A stretch of 64,000 bases of DNA from Aequorivita sp. UBA3180 (GTDB taxonomy: Bacteria; Bacteroidota; Bacteroidia; Flavobacteriales; Flavobacteriaceae), in contig DEXQ01000003.1 in the NCBI GenBank assembly GCA_002364215.1, forward strand, positions 43,572-107,571. The letters run 5' to 3'. The position numbers and the translations under genes were made by a program. Positions 50,521 through 60,517 of the stretch are shown here, piece by piece. How positions within the stretch are numbered: the first letter of the stretch is position 1; every line of letters begins with the position of its first letter. The notes beneath the pieces were generated by a model. It was not told where the DNA came from, ran no database searches, and was given only the letters and a program-made list of their open reading frames with translations.

Positions 50521-52062
50521 TCAATCGATTCCACAAAAATTAAAATCGGTGAAGAAATTCTTTACACAATAAACGTACAAGCAGATTCCACCGATGTCGT
50601 GGTTTTTCCTGAAGAGCAAACTTTTGCGCCTTTGGAAATGATTGAATCCTATAAAACGGATACCACTTTCGAAGCTTCAAAAATCCGCCTCATCAAAAAA
50701 TACGGCTTAACGCAGTTTGATAGCGGAAAATACACCATTCCCTCGCAGCGAATTTTCATTAACAACAAACCATTTTTGACCGATTCCATAAAGGTTATAG
50801 TGGCGGACGTCCCCGTTGATACGACCAAACAGAAAATGTTCGACATAAAACCAGCGATGGAAGTGAAAAGCCCCCCGTTTGATTGGTTATCACTTTTGTA
50901 TTGGCTGGTGCCAATTTTGCTGATTATTGGAATCGCCATTTATCTCTTCCGAAGAAAAAAACGAAAAGACGCCGCCGAAAAGCAATTGCCGCCTTATGAA
51001 GAAGCAATCGTTGCATTGAAAACATTGGACAATAGTCAGCTTTTAAAAGAAAACAAAAGCAAGGAATATTATAGTAGTCTCACCGAAATCGTAAAACGCT
51101 ATTTGGATCGCGAAGTGGACGAAGCCGCTTTGGAAAGCACCAGCGACGAGCTAATCACGCGATTGATGATGCACAAAGATGCTGGAAGTTTCGATTTTGA
51201 TCTGGAAACAATTCGAAAACTGGATTCAATTTTCAAACGTGCCGATTTGGTGAAATTCGCAAAAATGAACCAAGAATCCGGGCAAGCCGAAGTTGATAGA
51301 AAAACAATTGAGGAAATCATCAACGAAACGCATGAAGCCGTTCCCGAACCTACTGAGGAGGAACTTTTGGCAAATCAGGAATACCTTGAAAAACTTCAGA
51401 AAAAACGCCAACGCAGAAAATGGGTTTTGGGAATCTCGGGCGTGCTTGCCGCAGTTGTATTGGCAGGGGTTATTTATGGAGCAGTTACAGGTTTCGACAA
51501 TTTAAAAGACAAGGTTTTAGGAAACGACCTCCGCGAACTTTCAGAAGGAAGATGGATAAATAGTGAGTACGGAAATCCCGCAGTAATTTTGGAAACCCCC
51601 GAAGTGCTCGTCCGTGCGGAAGCCCCAATTACAAATGCCGATAAAAGTGCGGTGATGGGAAGGGATTTCTTCATCTATGGCGAAATGAATTCCCCGCTTT
51701 ACATTATGGTTTCAACCACACAGTTCAGCCAAAAACAGGACATTGCCCTGGAAACGGCACTCGATGCTGTTTTGGACGACCTCGAACAAAGTGGCGCGAA
51801 AAACCTAATTGTAAAACGCGACGATTTTGAAACCGAAAAAGGAATAAAAGGTTTAAAGGCTTACGGTGAATTCAACGTACAGGTTTCAGATACTAAAGTT
51901 TTGAAAAAGAAAAGCACTTATGAATTATTGCTTTTCGCACAGAAAAATGGCCTCCAGGAGGTTTTGATAGTCTATCAAGATGACGGCAAGTACGCCGAAG
52001 AAATATTAAAAAGAATTGAAGCTTCCATAGAGCTTGAAATAGCAGCAAAAGATGGGCAGTAA
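50395..52062 (+). CDS. Bat-operon membrane protein, BatD-like N-terminal domain
   Basis: 555 residues. A signal sequence (about 23-39, ending SFSQ) and a short beta domain (KIKIGEEILYTINVQADSTDVVVFPEEQTF), similar in style to the N-terminus of BatD, lead to a membrane helix near 168-185. A cytoplasmic helical region and a second helix near 343-365 follow. The C-terminal 190 residues lie beyond it. No enzymatic motif is visible. It sits between DUF58 and batA and overlaps batA by 11 bases. The first codons are made of simple repeats, so the true start may differ. Confidence 0.75.
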   Translation: MLDFRLNRNQKIGNSKFLRNHYFLVSLFSILFSFSSFSQVNSSIDSTKIKIGEEILYTINVQADSTDVVVFPEEQTFAPLEMIESYKTDTTFEASKIRLIKKYGLTQFDSGKYTIPSQRIFINNKPFLTDSIKVIVADVPVDTTKQKMFDIKPAMEVKSPPFDWLSLLYWLVPILLIIGIAIYLFRRKKRKDAAEKQLPPYEEAIVALKTLDNSQLLKENKSKEYYSSLTEIVKRYLDREVDEAALESTSDELITRLMMHKDAGSFDFDLETIRKLDSIFKRADLVKFAKMNQESGQAEVDRKTIEEIINETHEAVPEPTEEELLANQEYLEKLQKKRQRRKWVLGISGVLAAVVLAGVIYGAVTGFDNLKDKVLGNDLRELSEGRWINSEYGNPAVILETPEVLVRAEAPITNADKSAVMGRDFFIYGEMNSPLYIMVSTTQFSQKQDIALETALDAVLDDLEQSGAKNLIVKRDDFETEKGIKGLKAYGEFNVQVSDTKVLKKKSTYELLLFAQKNGLQEVLIVYQDDGKYAEEILKRIEASIELEIAAKDGQ

Positions 52063-53056
52063 TTTCGAATTTGTAAATCCACAGTTTTTCTGGTTGTTAC
52101 TTATACTTCCAATGCTCGTGCTATGGTATTTATGGAAACGGAAACAGCAAACCGCTTCTCTAAAAATTTCAAGCATTAGCGGTTTTAAATCTGGGAAAAA
52201 CTGGTTGGCTCGATTAAAACCTTTGCTTTTTGTGCTTCGTATTTTGGCGCTTTCGGCTTTGATTGTTGCGATGGCTCGCCCAAGAACCGTTGACGAATCC
52301 ACCAAAACAAAAACCACGCGAGGGATTGATATCGTAATGGCTATAGACGTTTCGGCAAGTATGCTGGCGCGCGATTTAAAGCCAAACCGTTTGGAAGCAT
52401 TGAAAACAGTAGCTGCACGTTTTATAAACGGCCGTCCGAATGATAGAATTGGTTTGGTAGAATATGCCGGCGAAAGCTATACGCGAACGCCCTTGACGAG
52501 CGATAAAACCATTGTGCTTTCATCATTAAAAAACATAGCCTACAATACGACCATTGAAGGTGGAACCGCAATAGGTTCGGGTCTGGCAACAGCGGTAAAC
52601 CGTTTAAAAGAAAGCCGCGCAAAAAGCAAAGTGATTATTTTGTTGACGGATGGGGTAAACAACTCAGGTTTTATTGATCCAAAAATTGCAAGCGAGCTTG
52701 CTGTGGAATTTGGCATAAAAGTGTACACAATCGGTTTGGGAAGCAACGGAATGGCGATGTCGCCTATCGGTATCCGTCCCGATGGGGGTTTTCAATATGG
52801 AAATGTACAGGTTGAAATTGATGAGGCCTTGCTAAAAGAAATTGCTGAAAAAACTGGCGGCCAGTATTTCCGGGCAACGAGCACTACCAAACTGGAGCAG
52901 ATTTACGAAGAAATCAACAAACTGGAAAAAACCGATATTGAAGAATTCAAATACACAAATTATAACGAAATGTTCCGTCCATGGGCCATTTTCGCCTTGA
53001 TTTTAATTTGCTTTGAGTTTTTGTTACGAACAACAGTATTTAAAGGATTTATTTAA
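52052..53056 (+). CDS. batA: BatA, von Willebrand A domain membrane protein
   Basis: 334 residues. Two helices near 10-27 and 57-75 anchor the protein, and the VWA domain has the metal site AIDVSASML (Asp99) with further MIDAS residues in TPLTSDKT and LLTDGVNNSG. A final helix lies near 310-325. Bat proteins are linked to oxygen tolerance in Bacteroides and to stress in Leptospira. It would meet BatB in the inner membrane. Confidence 0.95.
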   Translation: MGSNFEFVNPQFFWLLLILPMLVLWYLWKRKQQTASLKISSISGFKSGKNWLARLKPLLFVLRILALSALIVAMARPRTVDESTKTKTTRGIDIVMAIDVSASMLARDLKPNRLEALKTVAARFINGRPNDRIGLVEYAGESYTRTPLTSDKTIVLSSLKNIAYNTTIEGGTAIGSGLATAVNRLKESRAKSKVIILLTDGVNNSGFIDPKIASELAVEFGIKVYTIGLGSNGMAMSPIGIRPDGGFQYGNVQVEIDEALLKEIAEKTGGQYFRATSTTKLEQIYEEINKLEKTDIEEFKYTNYNEMFRPWAIFALILICFEFLLRTTVFKGFI

Positions 53057-53058
53057 AA

Positions 53059-54102
53059 ATGTACCAATTAGAACAACCCATATATTTCTACATTCTCTTC
53101 GCCATTCCGGTGATAGTAGTGGTTTTTCTATTGCTTTTGGTTTGGAAAAAAACAATTCAGAAACGGTTTGTCGATAAGGAATTGCTTAAAAAATTAAGTC
53201 CAAACCGTTCGCTTTTCAAATCTATTTTAAAAGTTTTGGTGCTTTGTTTGGCCATTGCCTGTTTAAGTTTTGCTTTGGTAAATCCAAAGATTGGAACCAA
53301 GCTTGAAACCGTCAAAAGGGAAGGTGTAGATATTGTTTTCGCATTGGACGTTTCAAAAAGTATGTTGGCAGAAGACATTGCGCCAAACCGTCTTGAAAAA
53401 TCAAAACAGCTCATTACGCAAATAATCAACGGTCTGGCAGGCGATAGAATTGGCATCATAGGCTACGCCGGAAGCGCTTTTCCGCAAGTTCCCATTACTT
53501 CAGATTTTTCTTCCGCAAAACTGTTTTTGAGCGGCATGAACACAGATATGGTTTCTTCGCAAGGAACCGCCATTACGCAAGCCATTGAATTGGCGCAGAC
53601 TTTTTATGACGACGAAGAGCAAACCAATCGTGTACTTTTCCTAATTTCTGATGGAGAGGATCACGAAGGCAATGTTTCTGAAATAGCTGAAGACGCTGCT
53701 GAAAAAGGAATCCGCATTTTTACCATCGGCGTGGGAACTGCGGAGGGCGGTCCAATTCCTATTAAAGAAAACGGCGTGCTGCAATATTACAAACGCGACC
53801 AAAATAACGAGCAGGTTATCACCCGATTAGGTGAAGAAACTCTTAAAGAGATTGCTAATACCGCTAATGGTGAGTATATTGACGGCTCAAATACAAAAGT
53901 GGTTGTGGAACAAGTAAAAGCCATTCTGAATGGAATGGATAAAAAGGAATTTGAGGCCAAGCAATTTACGGATTTTAAGGATCAATTCCAGTGGTTTTTG
54001 GCTGGGGCATTGTTTTTGCTAGTTTTAGATGTGTTCTTTTTGGAACGACAAACAGCCTGGCTCAAAAAGTTGAATTTGTTTAATGAAAAGGAAAAACAAT
54101 AA
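53059..54102 (+). CDS. batB: BatB, von Willebrand A domain membrane protein
   Basis: 347 residues, a paralogue of BatA with the same layout: N-terminal helices at about 9-28 and 55-75, MIDAS motif FALDVSKSML (Asp97), VPITSDFSSAK and LISDGEDHEG, and a helix near 315-333. It starts two bases after batA. Confidence 0.95.
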   Translation: MYQLEQPIYFYILFAIPVIVVVFLLLLVWKKTIQKRFVDKELLKKLSPNRSLFKSILKVLVLCLAIACLSFALVNPKIGTKLETVKREGVDIVFALDVSKSMLAEDIAPNRLEKSKQLITQIINGLAGDRIGIIGYAGSAFPQVPITSDFSSAKLFLSGMNTDMVSSQGTAITQAIELAQTFYDDEEQTNRVLFLISDGEDHEGNVSEIAEDAAEKGIRIFTIGVGTAEGGPIPIKENGVLQYYKRDQNNEQVITRLGEETLKEIANTANGEYIDGSNTKVVVEQVKAILNGMDKKEFEAKQFTDFKDQFQWFLAGALFLLVLDVFFLERQTAWLKKLNLFNEKEKQ

Positions 54103-54103
54103 A

Positions 54104-54985
54104 ATGATGTTTGGAGCTAAAACATTTTTTCAGAAAAATACGTTGCAACAAATTGCAATGGTTCTTTGTGTGGCCTTTTTTTCATTGAATTCATATGCGC
54201 AACCACAGAGCAAGGAACAAGAAAAAGAACTAAAAGCATCGCAGAATTATTTGAGTGAAGCCCAGCAAGCGCTTCAAAAAGAAAAATTCCCCGAAGCAGA
54301 AGCAGATTACCGAAAGGCGATTTCCCTCAACCCAAAAAGCGAAACTGCAAAATACAATTTGGGCACCGCTTACTACGGAAAAGAAAAGAACGCCGAGGCC
54401 ATGCTTCGCTTTAAGCAGGCGGCAACTACTGCCAACAGTAAAGCCGAAAAACACAAAGCCTTCCACAATTTGGGAAATACGTATATGAACGAAAAGAAAT
54501 ATACCGAAGCCGTGGAGAGTTACAAAAACGCCCTTCGCAACAATCCAAATGACGATCAAACGCGTTACAATTTAGCTTTGGCAAAAGATATGTTAGAAAA
54601 AAATCCGCCGCCGCCTCAAGATGATAACAAAGACGACAAAGATCAGAATGAGGATAAAAAAGACGAGGATAAAAAGGATCAACAAGACAAAGACGATAAA
54701 AACAAAGAAGGCGACGAGGGCGACCAAAAAGAAGATAAGGACAAAGGTGACCAAAACGAAGACAAAAAAGAAGGCGATAAAGACAAAGGCCAAAACAAAC
54801 CCGATGAGCCAAAAGACGAAGCGGGCGACAAGCCGCAACAGCAACAACCAGTTCCCGGACAACTTTCACCACAACAAGTGAAAAGTTTGCTGGAAGCTAT
54901 GAACAACGAAGAGAAAAAAACCCAGGATAAGATAAATGCCGAAAAACAGAAGGGCGCAAAAGTGAGAACGGATAAAGATTGGTAG
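54104..54985 (+). CDS. batC: BatC, TPR protein with long charged tail
   Basis: About 293 residues from MMFGAKTFF, whose start follows the batB stop by one base; a start at 54083 would overlap it. A signal peptide ends near SYAQ. TPR repeats span about 35-165 (EAEADYRKAISLNPKSETAKYNLGTAYY, NLGNTYMNEKKYTEAVESYKNALRNNP). Then comes a very acidic and lysine-rich low-complexity stretch (about 175-250), and a short C-terminal helix. It is expected to be a periplasmic scaffold for the Bat complex. Confidence 0.92.
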   Translation: MMFGAKTFFQKNTLQQIAMVLCVAFFSLNSYAQPQSKEQEKELKASQNYLSEAQQALQKEKFPEAEADYRKAISLNPKSETAKYNLGTAYYGKEKNAEAMLRFKQAATTANSKAEKHKAFHNLGNTYMNEKKYTEAVESYKNALRNNPNDDQTRYNLALAKDMLEKNPPPPQDDNKDDKDQNEDKKDEDKKDQQDKDDKNKEGDEGDQKEDKDKGDQNEDKKEGDKDKGQNKPDEPKDEAGDKPQQQQPVPGQLSPQQVKSLLEAMNNEEKKTQDKINAEKQKGAKVRTDKDW

Positions 54986-54988
54986 ATT

Positions 54989-56761
54989 ATGAAGATGAAA
55001 AGTTTTTTATTCCTTTTAGGATTTGTACTGTGCAGCATTGCTGCAACAGCACAGGTTCAGTTTGATGCCAAGGTCAGCAAAAAAAGACTTGGAATAAACG
55101 AGCGTTTGCGGATAGATTTTGAAATGAACCAGGATGGCGACAATTTTAGACCACCAAGTTTTGATGGTTTCCGCGTAGTTGGTGGGCCAAATCAATCCAT
55201 CAGTAATTCGTGGATAAACGGCAAACGAAGTTTTTCAAAAACGTATTCCTATTTTTTAGCACCGCAAACCCGCGGTAAAATTACCATTGCCCAAGCCACA
55301 ATTGAAATAGAAGGTGAAATCTATAAAACCCTTCCCGTTGAGGTGGAAGTGACCGCCGCGGTGGAAGTGCCAAAAGACGGCAACAATGCAGATTATGTAG
55401 CCAGTGAAAATGTGCATTTGGTTGCAGAAGTTTCAAACGCCAATCCGTATTTGAACGAAGCACTTACAGTTACATACAAATTATATGTTTCACACGACGT
55501 AAGTATTACTAGTCAATGGCGCGAGATTGACACCCCAAAATATGCAGACTTTTGGAGCCAGAATATTGACAATCAAAACAATTTTAAAGTTTACGAGGGC
55601 AAATACAACGGAGAAGACTATCGTTATGTGGTTTTAAGAACTACAGTGCTTTATCCACAAAAAACTGGAGAATTGGAAATAGAGCCTCTTACTCTGGATA
55701 TTCCAATCGACGTTCAGGGCAACCGACGTGATATTTTTGGCAGACGGGTTATGGAACGTGTCAATAAAACAATTTCGGCAGGAAAACGTACTATTGATGT
55801 AAAACCGCTTCCATTGGAAGGAAAACCCGATGGTTTCAATGGTGCTGTGGGCGATTTCACTTTTGATGTGAACACTAATAAAACCCAACTAAACGCTAAC
55901 GAATCTTTACAATTGGATGTAAAAGTTTCAGGCAAAGGAAATTTGAAATTGTTCACACTTCCCGCGGTAAAACTTCCTAATACTTTAGAAGTCTATGAAC
56001 CCGAACATAACGAAAACGTAAATACGACCATCGGTGGAATGTCAGGCAACATAACTGATTCCTATACTATTGTTCCGCAATTTAAAGGAACATATCCTGT
56101 GAATCCAATCACGTTTTCATTCTTCGATCCAAAGACCGAAAAATATAGAACCATTACTTCAAAAGAATTTACGATTGAAGTTGAAAATGGGCCCATAAGT
56201 TCGGCAAATCCAATTGCAAATTCCAACGATGCAAAAAAGCAAGTTGTTCTCTCAAAAGACAATTTTAAGTATATAAAACTAGATGCTAACCTAGAGCCGA
56301 TTGCACAGAAAAATTTCTTTAAATCCCCATTATTTTGGTCGCTTTTGGGCGGTCCATTTTTGTTAATTCCGCTGTTTATTCTTGCGGGGAAAAAGCGAAA
56401 GCAACGTATGGACGATGTGGAAGGAAACAAACTGCGTCGTGCAAATAAACTTGCCAAAAAATACCTTTCCGAAGCAAAACGGAACATTCAAAACCCCATT
56501 GCATTTTATGAAGCTTTGGAGCGTGCGCTTCACAATTATTTGAAAGCAAAGCTGAATATTGAGACTTCTGAAATGGAAAAGGGCCTTATTTCAAAAATGT
56601 TGCTTGAACGAAATGTGGAAGCACCAACGGTAGAGCGTTTTATCAGTTTGTTAAAAAGCTGTGAATTTGCCCGATATGCCTCCTCTTCAACGGCTTCTGT
56701 ACAACAGGATTATGGCAAAGCGGTGGAAGTGATTTCAAACATTGACAAACAAATACAGTAA
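54989..56761 (+). CDS. batD: BatD, oxygen-tolerance protein
   Basis: 590 residues. Signal peptide ending TAQVQ. Beta-rich BatD domains (KVSKKRLGINERLRIDFEMNQDGDNFRPPSFDGFRVVGGP and QLNANESLQLDVKVSGKGNLKLF) form most of the protein. A membrane helix near 445-462 is followed by a cytoplasmic helical tail. It lies three bases after batC. Confidence 0.94.
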   Translation: MKMKSFLFLLGFVLCSIAATAQVQFDAKVSKKRLGINERLRIDFEMNQDGDNFRPPSFDGFRVVGGPNQSISNSWINGKRSFSKTYSYFLAPQTRGKITIAQATIEIEGEIYKTLPVEVEVTAAVEVPKDGNNADYVASENVHLVAEVSNANPYLNEALTVTYKLYVSHDVSITSQWREIDTPKYADFWSQNIDNQNNFKVYEGKYNGEDYRYVVLRTTVLYPQKTGELEIEPLTLDIPIDVQGNRRDIFGRRVMERVNKTISAGKRTIDVKPLPLEGKPDGFNGAVGDFTFDVNTNKTQLNANESLQLDVKVSGKGNLKLFTLPAVKLPNTLEVYEPEHNENVNTTIGGMSGNITDSYTIVPQFKGTYPVNPITFSFFDPKTEKYRTITSKEFTIEVENGPISSANPIANSNDAKKQVVLSKDNFKYIKLDANLEPIAQKNFFKSPLFWSLLGGPFLLIPLFILAGKKRKQRMDDVEGNKLRRANKLAKKYLSEAKRNIQNPIAFYEALERALHNYLKAKLNIETSEMEKGLISKMLLERNVEAPTVERFISLLKSCEFARYASSSTASVQQDYGKAVEVISNIDKQIQ

Positions 56762-56773
56762 AAATTGAGGACG

Positions 56774-57523
56774 ATGAAAAAGCTGCTGTACACACTAATT
56801 TTACTTCTTTCTTTCTCTGGTATTGGACAAAATGAAAAACTTTTTGAACAAGGAAAAGAGCTTTATAAAAACGGAAAATACCAACAGGCAATCAACGCCT
56901 GGAAGCAAATTTTGGACAAAGGGGAGCATTCTGCGGAGCTTTATTTCAACTTGGGTAATGCGCAGTATAAACTAAATCACATTGGCCCGAGTGTTTATTA
57001 TTATGAAAAAGCGCTTCAGCTTTCACCGAATGACCAAGACATAAAAAACAACCTTGCTTTTGCCGAAAATGCAAGGATTGATTCAATAGAACCTTTGCCA
57101 CAAACGGTCTTTTCGAAATGGTACAAAAGCATTGCTGGCTTTTTTACTTTTGATGGCTGGGCAATCGCGGCAATTGTTTTTTCAATCTTTTTTGTTGCGC
57201 TGTTCCTCTTTTATTACTTTGCTTTTTCCGAAAGAAGAAAACGCTTGCTTTTTGTGGGCTCCATGTTTGCAGGTTTTTTATTAATCGCTTCGTTGACAAT
57301 GGCTTTTCTGTCTTACGGTGATTATTCAAAAAATCAACCCGCTATTATTTTTGCAAGCGAAATAGAGGTTAAAACGGAACCAACAATGGGCAGCAATGTA
57401 GCCTTCACGCTACACGAAGGAACAAAAGTCCAGATTTTGGCACAGGACGGAAACTGGTTTCGCATCAGTTTGGCCGATGGAAAAGACGGTTGGATTCCTG
57501 CTTCAGACTTAAAACAGCTTTAG
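56774..57523 (+). CDS. batE: BatE, TPR and SH3 domain membrane protein
   Basis: About 249 residues from MKKLLYTL. Signal peptide (1-17), two or three TPR units (QAINAWKQILDKGEHSAELYFNLGNAQYKLNHIGPSVYYYEKALQLSPND), two membrane helices near 133-155 and 163-183, then an SH3-like domain (EIEVKTEPTMGSNVAFTLHEGTKVQILAQDGNWFRISL). It is the last gene of the Bat cluster. Confidence 0.93.
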   Translation: MKKLLYTLILLLSFSGIGQNEKLFEQGKELYKNGKYQQAINAWKQILDKGEHSAELYFNLGNAQYKLNHIGPSVYYYEKALQLSPNDQDIKNNLAFAENARIDSIEPLPQTVFSKWYKSIAGFFTFDGWAIAAIVFSIFFVALFLFYYFAFSERRKRLLFVGSMFAGFLLIASLTMAFLSYGDYSKNQPAIIFASEIEVKTEPTMGSNVAFTLHEGTKVQILAQDGNWFRISLADGKDGWIPASDLKQL

Positions 57524-57562
57524 AATTAATATTTAGTTAACAGGATTTTAGCCAAATTCTGC

Positions 57563-57570
57563 TATTTTTG
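57563..57570 (+). promoter_or_regulatory. -7 box of the small gene ahead of carbonic anhydrase
   Basis: TATTTTTG, exact TAnnTTTG. It overlaps the upstream TTG codon of the open frame (57568), which argues that translation starts later, at 57592. Confidence 0.45.
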
Positions 57571-57591
57571 CTTTTCTTAAAAAAAACACGC

Positions 57592-57885
57592 TTGCGGTTA
57601 ACCAGTATTTTATTGTTGCTCGTCTTTACAAGTTTTCTTGTAACGCCAGCCATTATAAGCCTTTCTGGTAATCAGGCTGATGTTTCTACATTTTTTTCAA
57701 TGAACGAGGAAGAAAATTCGAACAAAATGCCCAAGCCCAATTTCGTTTTCGATATTGAAAAGTTACATTCCAATTGTGAAAGCTTAGAATTTCTGAAAAA
57801 ACATAAAAACCGAGATGGTTTTCAAATAGACAGATACTCAAACGTCTTTCTAGACGTAGTATCGCCTCCTCCCCGAAAAGCTTAG
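57592..57885 (+). CDS. Small exported or membrane protein, function unknown
   Basis: About 97 residues beginning with TTG (MRLTSILLLLVFTSFLVTPAIISLSG), a single signal or anchor helix, then a short polar part ending SPPPRKA. I recognise only the style, a small protein often found upstream of transporter genes in Bacteroidota. The absence of any ATG and of a domain keep this uncertain. The following gene is carbonic anhydrase 132 bases away. Confidence 0.55.
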   Translation: MRLTSILLLLVFTSFLVTPAIISLSGNQADVSTFFSMNEEENSNKMPKPNFVFDIEKLHSNCESLEFLKKHKNRDGFQIDRYSNVFLDVVSPPPRKA

Positions 57886-58017
57886 TCTTTTCCCACAATA
57901 CCTTTTTAATCTATTTCCCAGAAATAGTTCCGTTGCATTTGCAATCTGGAAAGATGTGCCAATTTTATTGGCTTTGGGAACAATTCATATAATTTCAGTA
58001 TAAAAAATAATCATATT

Positions 58018-58650
58018 ATGAAAGCACATACATTTGAAACCCAGGCAACCATGACCCCTGAAAAAGCCCTTCAATATTTAAAGGAAGGTAACATTCGATT
58101 TCAGAATAACCTAAAGGCGAATCGAAACCTATTGGAACAAGTAAATGATACTAGCGACGGTCAGTTTCCGTTTGCCACAATATTAAGTTGTATAGATTCT
58201 CGAGTTTCTGCAGAATTGGTTTTTGACCAAGGTCTTGGCGATATTTTCAGCGTGCGGATAGCAGGCAATTTTATAAATGAAGACATCTTGGGAAGTTTGG
58301 AATTTGCCTGTAAACTGGCCGGTTCCAAAATTGTTTTGGTATTGGGCCACACCGCCTGCGGGGCAATAAAAGGAGCTTGCGATGATGCAAAAATGGGCAA
58401 TTTGACGGCGATGATAAGCAAAATTAAACCTGCTGTAGAAGCTGTGGAAGAACCTAAAGATGAAAGTCTGAGAAATTCTAAAAATAGTGAGTTTGTAGAT
58501 ACCGTTTCTGAAACAAATGTTCATATGGCCATTGCAAATATCCGCTCCATGAGTCCCATTTTAAAAGAGATGGAAGACAATAATGAAATACAGATTTATG
58601 GTGGCATGTATGATATTAATACAGGTGAAGTAAACTTTTTTCACGAATAA
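58018..58650 (+). CDS. Beta-class carbonic anhydrase
   Basis: 210 residues. Zinc ligands are Cys58 (SCIDSR), His111 and Cys114 (GHTACG), with Asp60-Arg62 as the catalytic dyad. It interconverts CO2 and bicarbonate in the cytoplasm. The SulP gene follows after 13 bases. Together they suggest bicarbonate supply or transport. Confidence 0.95.
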   Translation: MKAHTFETQATMTPEKALQYLKEGNIRFQNNLKANRNLLEQVNDTSDGQFPFATILSCIDSRVSAELVFDQGLGDIFSVRIAGNFINEDILGSLEFACKLAGSKIVLVLGHTACGAIKGACDDAKMGNLTAMISKIKPAVEAVEEPKDESLRNSKNSEFVDTVSETNVHMAIANIRSMSPILKEMEDNNEIQIYGGMYDINTGEVNFFHE

Positions 58651-58663
58651 AACCAGTTAAAAC

Positions 58664-60511
58664 ATGAAAAACATATTTACAAATTTAAGAGGTAATCTTT
58701 TCGGTGGAATAACCGCCGGAATTGTTGCTCTGCCCCTAGCACTTGCATTTGGTGTCCAATCGGGACTTGGGCCCGATGCCGGATTATACGGTGCTATCTT
58801 TATAGGTTTCTTTGCTTCACTATTCGGTGGAACAAACACCCAGATTTCTGGACCTACAGCGCCCATGACGGCCGTTTCCATGGTTGTTATTGCGGGTATA
58901 ATTGCTTCACACAATGGTAGCGTAGAACAAGCCTTACCATATATTTTATTGGTTTTTTTACTGGCTGGATTAATGCAAATTTTGCTGGGCGTCACAGGAG
59001 TGGGAAAATATATAAAATACATTCCCTATCCCGTGGTTTCAGGTTTTATGACGGCCATCGGAGTAATTATTTTAATTACTCAGCTTTTGCCGGTTTTGGG
59101 TTATTATACCGAAGACGATACCGCATTCATCGAAAGTTTTAAGCCCCAGGCTGAAGAGGCAATAATGACCAATATTTTGAGTGATGAAGCGGGTGAAGGG
59201 ATTTTGGTCCTTGAGGATTTTGAGGAAACCATTAGTCGTTCCGAACAGATTTCAGAAGAAGAGATTCTTCAGGAAGCAAAAGTGCTTGCAAAATCTGAAA
59301 CATCAGGAGTTGCCGGTGCTATAAAAGCTTTGCCCAGAGCAATCGCTAATATTAATTGGTTGGAATTCATTCTCGCTTCACTAACCATTTTTATTATTTA
59401 CGGGTTCAAAAAAGTAACCACTAAAGTTCCAAGTACATTGGTGGCATTACTGCTTGTATCGGTTGGTGCATATTTTCTGAAATTAAATTATCAGCCTATT
59501 GACCAGATTCCGGGTGGTTTCCCTATTCCGAATTTGAATATTTTTACAGAATTCCAATTTGGACAGATTTCACCCTATATTTTTACAGCGCTAACTTTAG
59601 CGTTTTTAGGTGCTATTGACTCCCTCTTAACCTCCGTGGTAGCAGATAATATGACAAAAACCAAACACAACCCAAACAAAGAATTGTTGGGCCAAGGTAT
59701 TGGTAACAGTGTCGCTGCAATTTTTGGCGGAATACCTGGAGCAGGAGCGACGATCCGTACGGTTGTAAACATTAAATCTGGAGGTACAACCAAACTTTCT
59801 GGGATGATTGCCGCTGTGCTATTGCTTGTGATTTTATTGGCTTTAGGCCCGGTAGCATCACAGATTCCTGCAGCCGTACTTGCGGGAATTTTGATAACCG
59901 TTGGTATAGGCGTAATGGATTATAAAGGACTGAAAGCAATCCCTAAAATGCAGAAAGCTGAAGTTACTATTATGATTGTGGTACTATTGCTTTCCGTATT
60001 TTGGAATCTTGTTTATGCAGTAGGAATAGGATTGGTTTTGGCTGCTATCATTTTTATGAAGAAAATTGGAGACCTTACAGCCGATCAGTCTAAAGTTGTT
60101 CCTTTAGCAAATGCTGACGAACTTACCCTGGCGTGGAGCGATGAATTGAATTTTCCAGAAAAACTGAAAGAAGAAGTATTCATAAAACGTTTGGAAGGGC
60201 CCTTGTTTTTTGGTTATACTTCAGATTTTCAACAGTTGGCAAATCAAATTCCCGATACGGCAACCCATGTAATTATACGAATGGGAAAAACTCCTTATAT
60301 AGACCAATCAGGGCTTTATGCGCTGGAAGAAGTGTTAATGAACATCACCAAAAAAGGTATTACGCCTATTTTTGAAGATCTTCCGGCACAGCCCCGTGTA
60401 ATGATGGAAAGAATTGATATTATTCCAGACTTAGTACCGAAGGAACTTATTTTCAGCGACTTTAAAGAAGCTGTAAAATACGCACGCAATAATATAAAAA
60501 ATGTAGTGTAA
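58664..60511 (+). CDS. SulP family anion transporter with STAS domain
   Basis: 615 residues. About 11-12 membrane helices span residues 5-460, starting with GGITAGIVALPLALAFGVQSGLGPDAGLYGAI, the sulphate transporter signature. An acidic loop at about 155-215 is longer than usual. The STAS domain occupies about 500-610 (VIIRMGKTPYIDQSGLYALEEV). Paired with carbonic anhydrase, a BicA-like sodium-bicarbonate role is plausible, but sulphate or another anion cannot be excluded. Confidence 0.92.
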   Translation: MKNIFTNLRGNLFGGITAGIVALPLALAFGVQSGLGPDAGLYGAIFIGFFASLFGGTNTQISGPTAPMTAVSMVVIAGIIASHNGSVEQALPYILLVFLLAGLMQILLGVTGVGKYIKYIPYPVVSGFMTAIGVIILITQLLPVLGYYTEDDTAFIESFKPQAEEAIMTNILSDEAGEGILVLEDFEETISRSEQISEEEILQEAKVLAKSETSGVAGAIKALPRAIANINWLEFILASLTIFIIYGFKKVTTKVPSTLVALLLVSVGAYFLKLNYQPIDQIPGGFPIPNLNIFTEFQFGQISPYIFTALTLAFLGAIDSLLTSVVADNMTKTKHNPNKELLGQGIGNSVAAIFGGIPGAGATIRTVVNIKSGGTTKLSGMIAAVLLLVILLALGPVASQIPAAVLAGILITVGIGVMDYKGLKAIPKMQKAEVTIMIVVLLLSVFWNLVYAVGIGLVLAAIIFMKKIGDLTADQSKVVPLANADELTLAWSDELNFPEKLKEEVFIKRLEGPLFFGYTSDFQQLANQIPDTATHVIIRMGKTPYIDQSGLYALEEVLMNITKKGITPIFEDLPAQPRVMMERIDIIPDLVPKELIFSDFKEAVKYARNNIKNVV

Positions 60512-60517
60512 GCTATT

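Noticed and set aside
54593..54862. Minus-strand open frame resembling a membrane protein, inside batC
   Set aside because: Antisense of the Asp/Glu/Lys-rich repeats; the hydrophobicity arises from the reverse codons.
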